Shown one piece after another: positions 1 to 6,095 of a stretch of DNA of 12,407 nt. Source of the stretch: Hyphomicrobiales bacterium (GTDB lineage: Bacteria > Pseudomonadota > Alphaproteobacteria > Rhizobiales > Afifellaceae); assembly GCA_013812985.1 (NCBI GenBank), contig JACCSN010000247.1:1-12407 (forward strand). Reading direction: 5' to 3'. The notes below the pieces were generated by a model. The model did no database searches, was not told the origin of the DNA, and was given only the letters and a program-made list of their open reading frames with translations. The position numbers and the translations under genes are program-made. Positions within the stretch are counted from its first letter, which is position 1; each line of letters starts with the position of its first letter.

Positions 1-1
1 C

Positions 2-646
2 GGCACCGTGATCGGCACGTCGCTCATCTCCATCGGCCGCGACTCGATCTTCCTGGCGCTGGTGCTGACGATGATCTTCAGCCTCATCCTCGGCATGGGC
101 ATCCCGACCATCCCGAACTACATCATCACCTCCTCGCTCGCCGCGCCGATCCTCCTGAAGCTCGGCGTGCCGCTCATCGTCAGCCACATGTTCGTCTTCT
201 ATTTCGGCATCATGGCCGACCTGACGCCGCCGGTGGCGCTCGCCGCCTTCGCGGCGGCGCCCATGGCGAAAGTCTCGGGCATGAAGATCGGCGTCCAGGC
301 GATCCGGATCGCGCTGCCCGGCTTCGTCATTCCCTACATGGCCGTCTACGACCCGAACCTGATGCTGCAGCCCGTGCCGGGCCTGGACGGCGCCGGCTAC
401 TGGGTCGCGGTCGTCTATATCGTCGTCAAGGCGGCGCTCGCCATGCTGCTCTGGGGGGCGGCGGCCATCGGCTATGTCTATGGGCCGCTCAGCTGGTGGG
501 AACGGCTGCTCGCGGCTATCGCGGCGGCATTCCTGGTCACGGCAATCCCGCTCACCGACCAGATCGGCTTCCTCCTCGCCGCGCTGGCGATCGGCATCCA
601 CGCTTATCGCGTCCGCGTTGTCGAGCGGGCGCGGCAGGCCGCATGA
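2..646 (+). CDS. TRAP transporter fused permease, C-terminal part
   Basis: This is the inner-membrane permease of a TRAP transporter, which imports an organic solute using an ion gradient and an extracytoplasmic binding protein. The 5' end lies outside the window. The frame is open from base 2, so the GTG at position 8 is an internal valine and not a start; 214 residues are visible. The segment around bases 80-170, reading GMGIPTIPNYIITSSLAAPI, followed by FGIMADLTPPVALAAFAAA, is typical of the DctM-like half of fused permeases that pair with TAXI-type binding proteins. Several hydrophobic membrane segments follow, including a pair near the C terminus. The stop codon overlaps the next gene by 4 nt (ATGA), so the two are very likely translated together. 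The substrate cannot be read from the sequence. I am sure of the family and inferring the TAXI subtype from the DUF1850 neighbour. Confidence 0.93.
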   Translation, partial: GTVIGTSLISIGRDSIFLALVLTMIFSLILGMGIPTIPNYIITSSLAAPILLKLGVPLIVSHMFVFYFGIMADLTPPVALAAFAAAPMAKVSGMKIGVQAIRIALPGFVIPYMAVYDPNLMLQPVPGLDGAGYWVAVVYIVVKAALAMLLWGAAAIGYVYGPLSWWERLLAAIAAAFLVTAIPLTDQIGFLLAALAIGIHAYRVRVVERARQAA

Positions 647-1023
647 GCCTGTGCATCGCCGCGGCGGGCTTGGCGGTCCAGGTTGCCGCGTCGAGCTTCA
701 CTCTGTCGTGGACCCATACGATCGAGAAGACGCGCTGGGAGGAGGATTGGCGGGTCGAGGGCGACGGGCTGGTCATCGACGAAGCCCGCGTGCAAGGCTC
801 GGGCGCCGGGATGGAGCCGCCGGCCGAGGCGCGGCTGGAAGGCGGCTTCTACGTCTGGGCGCCGGACATTCCGCCGGTTCCGGAGCTGGTTCTCCGCCGC
901 GCCCCGGAAGCCGGCGACTGGACGCTCTGCGCCGCCGGGCGCTGTGCCACGCTTGGCGACTGGCTGGTCGGTGAAGCGGACCCGGTGAGGATACGGCCTT
1001 GTCAACAAAAGGGCCCGTCCTGA
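643..1023 (+). CDS. DUF1850 domain protein, TRAP-associated
   Basis: This is a small protein of 126 residues and unknown function, belonging to a family usually found beside fused TRAP permeases of the TAXI type. It starts at the ATG overlapping the permease stop codon. The N terminus (residues 1-18) is short and hydrophobic and could be a signal or anchor, which would place the domain outside the membrane. The family pattern is visible as SFTLSWTHTIEKTRWEEDW at residues 18-36, then QGSGAGMEPP at 51-60, with a tryptophan- and proline-rich stretch near 70-80 (VWAPDIPPVP). Cysteines at 96 and 101 could form a disulfide if the protein is exported. The gene overlap suggests an accessory role in the same uptake system, but no biochemical role is known to me. 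The open frame extends upstream to 496 inside the permease; the ATG at 643 is preferred because of the coupling overlap and family length. Confidence 0.88.
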   Translation: MSLCIAAAGLAVQVAASSFTLSWTHTIEKTRWEEDWRVEGDGLVIDEARVQGSGAGMEPPAEARLEGGFYVWAPDIPPVPELVLRRAPEAGDWTLCAAGRCATLGDWLVGEADPVRIRPCQQKGPS

Positions 1024-1074
1024 ACAATCGAAGGCTTTAGCAGGCCGGCAGCTGTAAGCGGTTAAGGCCCATCA

Positions 1075-1346
1075 ATGATCGTTTCGTTCCAGAACAAGCC
1101 TTTGCAACGCTTTTACGAAACGGGAGACATCAGAAAGTTGAGCGTGTCGAACATTGCGCGCATAAGCCGGATTCTAAGAGCCTTTATGATGCGGACGCGC
1201 CGGAGCACATGAACCTTCCCGGCGTGCGTTTTCACAGCTTGAAAGGGGATCGGAAGTTCGCCGTGGACGCCACCGGCAACTGGCGGGCGACCTTTGGCTG
1301 GAGCACGGATGGTGCTATCGATTTCGATCTAGAGGATTATCATTGA
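1075..1346 (+). pseudogene. higB: HigB-family toxin gene, broken by a frameshift
   Basis: This is a RelE/ParE-superfamily mRNA interferase toxin of the HigB type, disrupted by a one-base shift. Frame 1 from the ATG at 1075 reads MIVSFQNKPLQRFYETG and then IRKLSVSNIARISRILRA, and terminates at TGA 1210-1212. The continuation lies in the other frame from about base 1185: YDADAPEHMNLPGVRFHSLK, then AVDATGNWRATFGW, ending DFDLEDYH at TGA 1344-1346. Joined at 1182-1185 the two halves give one full-length HigB of about 90 residues with no internal gap, which fits loss of a single base from an intact ancestor. The local sequence (GCCTTTATGAT) is not a recognisable slippery heptamer. The TGA overlaps the antitoxin ATG by one base. 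A sequencing or assembly error would explain this equally well. GC is low here (27 of 60 bases at 1081-1140), suggesting acquisition. Confidence 0.82.
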
Positions 1347-1660
1347 TGAGAGCCAAGCACCTTAGGCGCGGCCTCCCTCCGATGCATCCGGGTGAGCTTC
1401 TCCGCGAGGACGTGCTCCCCGCGATTGGTAGGACAAAGGTCGAAATCGCACGCCTGCTGGGAGTTTCCCGGCAGACGCTCTATGACATCCTTGCCGAGCG
1501 CGCGCCGGTCACCCCGAGCATGGCGCTGCGGCTCGGAAAGCTGTGCGGCAACGGTCCGGGCCTCTGGCTAAACCTGCAACGCACCTATGATCTCCGCAAA
1601 GCAGAGGCGGAAATGGGTGACGAGCTAGCGGCCATTCCGACCTTGAACGAGGCGGCCTGA
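1346..1660 (+). CDS. higA: HigA-family antitoxin, XRE-type DNA-binding protein
   Basis: This is the antitoxin and likely autorepressor of the HigBA module: it binds HigB and the operon promoter. It has 104 residues. The N terminus holds the family motif PPMHPGELLREDVLPA (residues 11-26), followed by a helix-turn-helix at about 29-62 (TKVEIARLLGVSRQTLYDIL), then the typical GNGPGLWLNLQRTYDL at 69-83. Length matches the family. I chose ATG 1346, which overlaps the toxin stop codon by one base and has AGAGGA (1331-1336) upstream at 9 nt; a TTG lies one codon earlier. The toxin-first order is the usual one for this family. The gene ends 3 nt before the oppositely oriented membrane-protein gene. 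With the toxin frame broken, this may now be an orphan regulator. The open frame and complete domain suggest it is still functional. Confidence 0.92.
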   Translation: MRAKHLRRGLPPMHPGELLREDVLPAIGRTKVEIARLLGVSRQTLYDILAERAPVTPSMALRLGKLCGNGPGLWLNLQRTYDLRKAEAEMGDELAAIPTLNEAA

Positions 1661-1663
1661 GCC

Positions 1664-2173
1664 TCAGTGCTTGTCCAGCTCGGCCCGCTCCTCCGCCGCC
1701 GCTTCCGGTGAGCTCCTCACATCCCGCTCCGCCGACGCGCTGAGGCGCTGATAGGCCCCCAGCCCCACGATGAGCGCCACGGCGGCGAACAGCAGGATCG
1801 TGGGGTAGAGCATTTGCGACAGGTCCTCGCTCTTGCTGGCCTGGAAGATCGTGACCAGCGCCTCGAGAAAGACCGCAATGATGATGGTGGACAGGAACTT
1901 GGTGATGCTCCGCCGCGCTTCGCCGGTGTGCCGCATCTCCGTGGGGTCAAGCGCCTCCTCCTCGAGGATGTATTTGGCGACTTCGAAGACGGCGACCGCG
2001 ATGACCATGTAGCCGACGGAATCGAGCAGCGAGCGGCCGACATCAGCCTCCGCCGCTTCGAAGGCGTTGACCAGCTCTATGCCGGCGAAGACGATGAGCC
2101 CGCCGGACAGGATGACCAGGCCGAAGGCGATCAGCGCGAAGAACGCGCGGGCGAGAAACTCGTAGACTTTCAT
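1664..2173 (-). CDS. small four-segment membrane protein, function unknown
   Basis: This is a hypothetical inner-membrane protein of 169 residues. I do not recognise a characterised family with confidence. Four hydrophobic stretches are visible at about residues 9-36, 51-70, 91-110 and 121-141. The 20-residue loop between the second and third is charged (EEEALDPTEMRHTGEARR), and the C-terminal tail of about 28 residues is hydrophilic, rich in Glu, Arg and Ala. Four segments and this size recall PsiE-like phosphate-starvation proteins, but I see no diagnostic motif, so this is only a resemblance. The start is ATG 2173, 40 nt after the uup stop codon on the same strand, so it may be the last gene of the mntA-hepT-uup series. 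A weak purine run (GGGG) lies 5 nt before the ATG. Its stop codon faces the higA stop codon with 3 nt between, leaving no room for a separate terminator. Confidence 0.75.
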   Translation of the reverse strand: MKVYEFLARAFFALIAFGLVILSGGLIVFAGIELVNAFEAAEADVGRSLLDSVGYMVIAVAVFEVAKYILEEEALDPTEMRHTGEARRSITKFLSTIIIAVFLEALVTIFQASKSEDLSQMLYPTILLFAAVALIVGLGAYQRLSASAERDVRSSPEAAAEERAELDKH

Positions 2174-2213
2174 GCAAACCCCGTCCGTGCGGCCGTCGGC
2201 TTTCGGCCCGGTT

Positions 2214-4031
2214 CTAGCCTTCCGCTTCCTCGCGCAGAAGCTCCAGCCTCAGCCATTCCTGTTCCGAATCGTCAAGCGCCGCCTCTTGATCGCTCAATTC
2301 GCCTGCCGCCTTGTTGAATGCGCTCGGGTCGCGGGCGAACAAAGCGGGGTCGGCGAGCTTGTCGCGCAAGGCGGCAATGGCCGATTGCAACGTTTCCATG
2401 CGCCGGGGCAGCGTCTCCAGCGCATGCTTCTCCTTGAACGAGAGTTTGCGCTTGACAGCCGCCATGCGCGGCGTAGCCCCGCCCGGCTTTACAGCCGTTC
2501 TCGGTCGCTCCGGCCCTTTCGGCGGCGGCGGCCCCGATGCCGCGCCCCGCTGCGCCAGCATGTCGGAATAGCCGCCGGCATATTCGACCCAGCGCCCCTT
2601 CCCTTCCGCCGCCAGCACCGACGTTACCGTGCGGTCGAGGAAATCGCGGTCGTGACTGACGAGGATCAAGGTGCCTGGGAAGTCGGCGACCATCTCCTGC
2701 AGGAGGTCGAGGGTTTCCAGGTCAAGGTCATTGGTCGGCTCGTCGAGCACGAGAAGGTTCGAGGGCTGGCTCAAAACCCGCGCAAGCATGACGCGGCCGC
2801 GCTCGCCGCCGGAGAGCGAGCCGAGCGGTTGCCCCGCCTGTTCCGGCGCGAAGAGGAAATCCTTCATGACGCTGACGACGTGGCGCGCCTGCCCGCCGAA
2901 TACGACGTTGTCGCCGCGACCCCGCGTCAGCGCCTCCTTCAGCGTGGTTGTCGGGTCGAGGCTCGCCCGCCTTTGGTCGAGCGAGGCGATGTCCAGATTG
3001 GCGCCGAGCCGCACGACGCCGGAATCGGGCTCCGCCGCGCCGGTGAGGATGTTGAGGAGCGTCGTCTTTCCGACGCCGTTCGGCCCGACGATTCCGAGGC
3101 GGTCGCCGCGCGCGATCCGGATGGAGACGCCGTCAATAAGCTTGCGGCCGCCGAGATGCTTGGAGACGCTCCGCGCCTCGATCACCAGCTTGCCGGAAGT
3201 CTCCCCTGCGGTGACGGTGAACTTCACCGCGCCCGCCGACCGGCGCGCGTCGCGCCGCTCGCGCCGGAGGTCCTGCAGCCCCCGCATCCGCCCCTGATTG
3301 CGCTTGCGCCGCGCGGTCACTCCGTAGCGCACCCAGTGCTCCTCCGCGGCGATCTTCTGGTCGAGTTTCTGTCGGTCGCGCTCTTCCTGCTCAAGCACGG
3401 TGTCGCGCCACGCCTCGAAGTCGCCGAAGCCTTTGTCCATGCGCCGGATGTTGCCGCGATCAAGCCATAAAGTGGCGCGCGACAGGGTCTCCAGGAAACG
3501 GCGGTCGTGGCTGACCAGCACGATCGCCGAGCGCATCCCAGAAAGCTCCGATTCCAGCCATTCGATCGCTGGGAGATCGAGATGGTTCGTCGGCTCGTCG
3601 AGGATGAGCACGTCCGGGTCGGGCGCCAGCGCGCGGGCCAACGCCGCCCGCCGCGCCTCGCCGCCGGATAGGTTCGCCGGCGCTTCCGTCCCGGTGAGGC
3701 CGAGTTCCGACAGAAGGTATTGCGCCCGGTAAGGATCGTCGCCCGGGGCCAGTCCCGCCTCGACAAAGGACGCCGTCGTCGCGAAGCCGGAAAGGTCCGG
3801 TTCCTGCGGCAGGTAGCGGACGGTCGTCCCGGAGCGCATGACGCGCTCGCCGCGATCGGGCTCGATCAGCCCGGCGGCAAGCTTGAGCAGGGTCGACTTG
3901 CCCGAGCCGTTTCGCCCGACCAGCGCCAAACGCTCGCCTTCGCCGACGCTGAGCTCGACGGAATCGAGGAGCGGCGCGCCGCCGAAGGTGAGCGAGACGC
4001 TGCGGAGGCTGAGAAGGGGCGGGGCCGACAC
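2214..4031 (-). CDS. uup: ABC-F family ATPase, Uup type
   Basis: This is a soluble ABC-F ATPase with two nucleotide-binding domains and no membrane part. Uup-type members act at the ribosome or in DNA metabolism; they are not transporters. The 605 residues fit the family. Domain 1 has Walker A GRNGSGKST at 39-47, signature LSGGEARRAA at 121-130, Walker B with LDEPTNHLD to 152, and switch His175. A charged inter-domain linker covers about 190-270. Domain 2 has GPNGVGKTT at 316-324, LSGGERGR at 406-413, LVLDEPTNDLD to 437, and His460. The C terminus from about 527 is a predicted coiled coil rich in Glu, Leu and Arg, typical of the Uup DNA-binding tail, after a proline-rich hinge near 500-518. 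The start is a GTG at 4031, only 2 nt after the hepT stop codon and without a clear Shine-Dalgarno, so translation probably depends on hepT. Confidence 0.93.
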   Translation of the reverse strand: MSAPPLLSLRSVSLTFGGAPLLDSVELSVGEGERLALVGRNGSGKSTLLKLAAGLIEPDRGERVMRSGTTVRYLPQEPDLSGFATTASFVEAGLAPGDDPYRAQYLLSELGLTGTEAPANLSGGEARRAALARALAPDPDVLILDEPTNHLDLPAIEWLESELSGMRSAIVLVSHDRRFLETLSRATLWLDRGNIRRMDKGFGDFEAWRDTVLEQEERDRQKLDQKIAAEEHWVRYGVTARRKRNQGRMRGLQDLRRERRDARRSAGAVKFTVTAGETSGKLVIEARSVSKHLGGRKLIDGVSIRIARGDRLGIVGPNGVGKTTLLNILTGAAEPDSGVVRLGANLDIASLDQRRASLDPTTTLKEALTRGRGDNVVFGGQARHVVSVMKDFLFAPEQAGQPLGSLSGGERGRVMLARVLSQPSNLLVLDEPTNDLDLETLDLLQEMVADFPGTLILVSHDRDFLDRTVTSVLAAEGKGRWVEYAGGYSDMLAQRGAASGPPPPKGPERPRTAVKPGGATPRMAAVKRKLSFKEKHALETLPRRMETLQSAIAALRDKLADPALFARDPSAFNKAAGELSDQEAALDDSEQEWLRLELLREEAEG

Positions 4032-4033
4032 GA

Positions 4034-4504
4034 TCAGCCGGGCGGATCGATGGCGTCCCGAAAGGCGGCGATCTCCGGCTCCAGCCGGCTTGCGACCACC
4101 TTGGCCGCTTCAACCGCGTGCCGAGCCTTACCCCGGTCGAGGAGATCGTAACCGTGCATCGCCACGTGGCGGAAACGACGGGTCTCACGCAATGCATCCC
4201 TGAGCTCCGATGAGACCATGGCAGGTCGCGTTCCGGAGATCGGCTCGGCACACTGGTCGATAAGGCGGGCATGTGTATCGGGGCCGATCGGCAGTTCTTC
4301 ATTGACGATCCCGAGCACCCTGCGGAGGGCCGCCTCGGCGGAAGTATGGCCCGACTGCATCATGTGCATGAAGCCCATCGAGCTGATGTAATCCTCTTCG
4401 TCGCTGGCAGGCGCCGGCCGAGAATAAACCTCGATCGCACGAGTGAAGTGCTTGGCCGCGTAACCAGCGTCAGAAAAGACGTATTTCCAGCGACGGTCGG
4501 TCAA
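4034..4504 (-). CDS. hepT: HepT-type HEPN ribonuclease toxin
   Basis: This is a predicted HEPN-domain RNase, the toxin of a type VII toxin-antitoxin pair. Its 156 residues are mainly helical. The catalytic and target motif RX4HXY is exact: Arg112, His117 and Tyr119 in RRFRHVAMHGYDL. In characterised HepT/MntA pairs the Arg and His serve RNA cleavage, and the Tyr is AMPylated by the partner to switch the enzyme off. The protein is somewhat longer than the HepT proteins I know, with an N-terminal extension (residues 1-40) containing the WKYVFSDAGYAAKHFTRAIE helix. The start is a TTG at 4504 that overlaps the mntA stop codon by 4 nt (TTGA); the next Met codons are more than 40 residues downstream and would remove the first helix. 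It is followed after 2 nt by uup. GC is lower than in surrounding genes. Family is well supported; toxicity and RNA target are inferred. Confidence 0.85.
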   Translation of the reverse strand: MTDRRWKYVFSDAGYAAKHFTRAIEVYSRPAPASDEEDYISSMGFMHMMQSGHTSAEAALRRVLGIVNEELPIGPDTHARLIDQCAEPISGTRPAMVSSELRDALRETRRFRHVAMHGYDLLDRGKARHAVEAAKVVASRLEPEIAAFRDAIDPPG

Positions 4505-4836
4505 GACAGGATTTTCCCTGTTTCTACTGCATCTGCGATCAGCGCGTCGGAGCAGTAGTCGCGGGGTCGAACGTCCGGGAGCAGGCCCCGTTTCCAGTTC
4601 TCATCCTCCGCAAAGGCTATGGCCTCGGACCGAAACTCGTCCGGAAAATCCACAATCACGTCGATGTCGCTGTGCTCAGCCATCCGCCCCGTAGCAGCCG
4701 AGCCGAACAGGATATAACGTCCGCCCTTGTCGCGCGCGAACGCCGTGAGTGCCTGCTCCAGCGAGCGCACCGCCTCGTCGGTCTCGCGCTGACGCGCGAG
4801 CTTCCGTTCAGCTAGCGTTGGGTAGGTCATCGTCAT
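4501..4836 (-). CDS. mntA: MntA-type nucleotidyltransferase antitoxin
   Basis: This is a minimal nucleotidyltransferase, predicted to be the antitoxin that transfers AMP from ATP to the HEPN toxin. From the ATG at 4836 it has 111 residues. The active-site motif GSX10DXD is complete: Gly45-Ser46 through Asp57-Ile58-Asp59 in FGSAATGRMAEHSDIDVIVD. Asp88 in LLPDVRP is a plausible third metal-binding carboxylate. A helical N terminus (about 1-35) precedes the fold. The frame is open upstream to 4935, but that stretch reads as arginine-rich non-family sequence, so the ATG-ACG-ATG at 4836/4830 is preferred; neither has a good Shine-Dalgarno. An 88-nt gap separates it from panE upstream, which is where a promoter would be expected. 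It overlaps hepT by 4 nt. GC is locally low (31 of 60 bases at 4501-4560, against 46 of 60 at 7381-7440), which suggests acquisition as a cassette. Confidence 0.85.
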   Translation of the reverse strand: MTMTYPTLAERKLARQRETDEAVRSLEQALTAFARDKGGRYILFGSAATGRMAEHSDIDVIVDFPDEFRSEAIAFAEDENWKRGLLPDVRPRDYCSDALIADAVETGKILS

Positions 4837-4924
4837 TTGGCTGTTTCGGGATCGTCTCGCCTCGACCATACAGCTTGCGTAGCCGCGCGACCACGCCCCG
4901 CGACCAAGGGAAGCGGCCGACGAG

Positions 4925-5911
4925 CTAGCCCCCATAGCATCCCGCCAGCCGCGCCCGCTGGCGCACCAGCGCCAGCACGACGTCGATGGCCGGCGTCGGC
5001 TCCCCTACCAGTCGCCCCAGCTCCTGCACCGCCGTCACCAGCGCGTCGATCTCCAGCGTCCGGCCGAGCTCCAGGTCCTGCAGCATCGACGTCTTGTGCG
5101 CGCCGACATCCGCCGCGCCCTGGATGCGGCGGTCCACGTCGACCGCGAAGCTCACGCCGAGCTTCTCGCCAATCGCCTGCGCCTCCACCATCATTCTCCG
5201 CGCGACGTCCCGCGTGCCGTCGTCGGTGGCGATCTCCACCAGCGTTCCGCCGGTCAGCGCCGAGATCGGGTTGAAGGAGAGGTTGCCCCACAGCTTTGTC
5301 CAGATATCGTTGCGGATCCGCGGGCGGACCGGCGAGCGGAGGCCCGCCGCGACAAAGGCGCGCGACAGCGCCAGCACGCGCTCGGTTTTCTCGCCCGACG
5401 GCTCGCCAACCGGGAAGCGGTCGCCCTCCACGTGCCGGATCACGCCCGGCGCTTCGATCTCCGCCGCCGGGTAGACGACGCAGCCGATGGCGCGCTCAGG
5501 GCCGATCGCTTCCCAGATGCGACCGCCCGGATCGACCGCCTCGATCCGCCGACCGTCGTGCTCCGCGCCGTGCATGTGGAAATACCACCAGGGCAAACCG
5601 TTCTGCGCCGTGACCACCGCCGTGTCGGGGCCGAGCAGCGGCTGGATGGCGTCGAGGATGCCGGGCACGGAATGCGCCTTCAGCGCCAGGAACACGACAT
5701 CCTGCGGCCCGAGCTCGGCCAGCCGGTCCGTCGCGGCGACCTTGACGTTGATCTCCTGGCCATTCGATTCCTTCAACGTCAGGCCGTTCGCGCGCATGGC
5801 GGCGAGGTGGGGACCGCGCGCGACGAGGCTCACGTCGACCTCGCCCTTGGCCGCGAGCTTCGCCCCGACCAGCCCGCCGATCGCGCCCGCCCCGAAAACG
5901 CAGATTCTCAC
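4925..5911 (-). CDS. panE: 2-dehydropantoate 2-reductase family protein
   Basis: This is a cytoplasmic NADPH-dependent ketopantoate reductase of the PanE/ApbA family, which makes D-pantoate for pantothenate and coenzyme A. It has 328 residues, slightly longer than the roughly 300 of the classical enzyme. The Rossmann motif GAGAIGG is at 7-13, with ALKAHS at 76-81 and QNGLPWWY at 103-110. The catalytic Lys206 lies in NDIWTKLWGNLSFNP, Asn210 and Asn214 follow, and SMLQDLELGRTLEIDA at 275-290 carries the conserved Ser and Glu. It starts at a GTG with GGAGGA 6 nt upstream. The ligase gene lies 184 nt upstream on the same strand; the gap contains two palindromic repeats. The family has many paralogues in Rhizobiales with unknown 2-oxoacid substrates, so PanE activity is inferred. 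The acyl-CoA ligase neighbour does not settle it. No truncation or missing catalytic residue is visible. Confidence 0.85.
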   Translation of the reverse strand: MRICVFGAGAIGGLVGAKLAAKGEVDVSLVARGPHLAAMRANGLTLKESNGQEINVKVAATDRLAELGPQDVVFLALKAHSVPGILDAIQPLLGPDTAVVTAQNGLPWWYFHMHGAEHDGRRIEAVDPGGRIWEAIGPERAIGCVVYPAAEIEAPGVIRHVEGDRFPVGEPSGEKTERVLALSRAFVAAGLRSPVRPRIRNDIWTKLWGNLSFNPISALTGGTLVEIATDDGTRDVARRMMVEAQAIGEKLGVSFAVDVDRRIQGAADVGAHKTSMLQDLELGRTLEIDALVTAVQELGRLVGEPTPAIDVVLALVRQRARLAGCYGG

Positions 5912-5917
5912 GCCGGT

Positions 5918-5923
5918 TCCTCC
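5918..5923 (-). promoter_or_regulatory. Shine-Dalgarno of the panE-like gene
   Basis: The minus strand reads GGAGGA six bases before the GTG start at 5911. It supports the GTG as the true start, since no ATG lies nearby in frame. The site directly abuts the arm of the palindromic repeat at 5924-5980, so a hairpin formed there in the mRNA could affect ribosome access. Confidence 0.65.
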
Positions 5924-5980
5924 CTCATCCTGAGGCGCGCTGCCCGATCGACAGGCTCAGGAGCAGCGCCTCGAAGGATC
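5924..5980. repeat. palindromic intergenic repeat, rhizobial type, copy 1
   Basis: An imperfect palindrome with left arm ATCCTGAGGCGCGCTGC (5927-5943) and right arm GCAGCGCCTCGAAGGAT (5963-5979). The arms match with a small bulge and enclose a loop containing CGATCGACAGGCTCAGGA. The arm words TCATCCTGAGG and CCTTCGAG recur in the repeats at 7717-7779 and 7804-7847. I recognise the style from short mosaic repeats scattered between genes of rhizobial genomes. It lies in the leader of the panE-like gene, immediately next to its Shine-Dalgarno. Confidence 0.7.
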
Positions 5981-6022
5981 GGATGCCGGACAGCACCCGT
6001 TAAAGGGAGCCCGCTCGAATCC

Positions 6023-6065
6023 TCGTGGTTCGAGGCTCCGCTGCGCGGAGCACCTCACCAAGAGG
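6023..6065. repeat. palindromic intergenic repeat, second type
   Basis: A near-perfect hairpin with inner stem GCTCCGC / GCGGAGC (about 6035-6052) and outer arms CCTCGTGGTTCGAG and CACCTCACCAAGAGG. It differs from the ATCCTGAGG type and resembles another rhizobial repeat built on GGTTCGAG / CTCACCA arms. It lies about 30 nt past the stop codon of the acyl-CoA ligase on the minus strand. A transcript hairpin there could stabilise or end the message, but no U-run follows, so I do not call a terminator. Confidence 0.6.
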
Positions 6066-6095
6066 GTGTCGGCAACTTTGAATCGAATGCTTCAC

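Noticed and set aside
1175..1190. Programmed -1 ribosomal frameshift that would make an intact HigB
   Set aside because: The bases around the shift (AGAGCCTTTATGAT) do not form an X-XXY-YYZ slippery heptamer, and I see no strong hairpin just downstream. A mutation or sequencing error is simpler.
2174..2213. Terminator between uup and the membrane-protein gene
   Set aside because: Short GGCC/GGCC pairing is possible, but there is no long stem and no U-run, so a transcript could continue into the membrane-protein gene.
2172..3470. Long open frames on the plus strand opposite uup, and similar ones opposite the ligase and panE genes
   Set aside because: They are antisense to strongly supported genes, have arginine- and alanine-rich translations and contain no recognisable motif; they reflect high GC.
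4837..4935. Longer mntA start at 4935
   Set aside because: The extra residues are serine/arginine-rich, run close to the panE stop codon and match no part of the nucleotidyltransferase fold. The ATG at 4836 gives the expected start of the helix before the fold.
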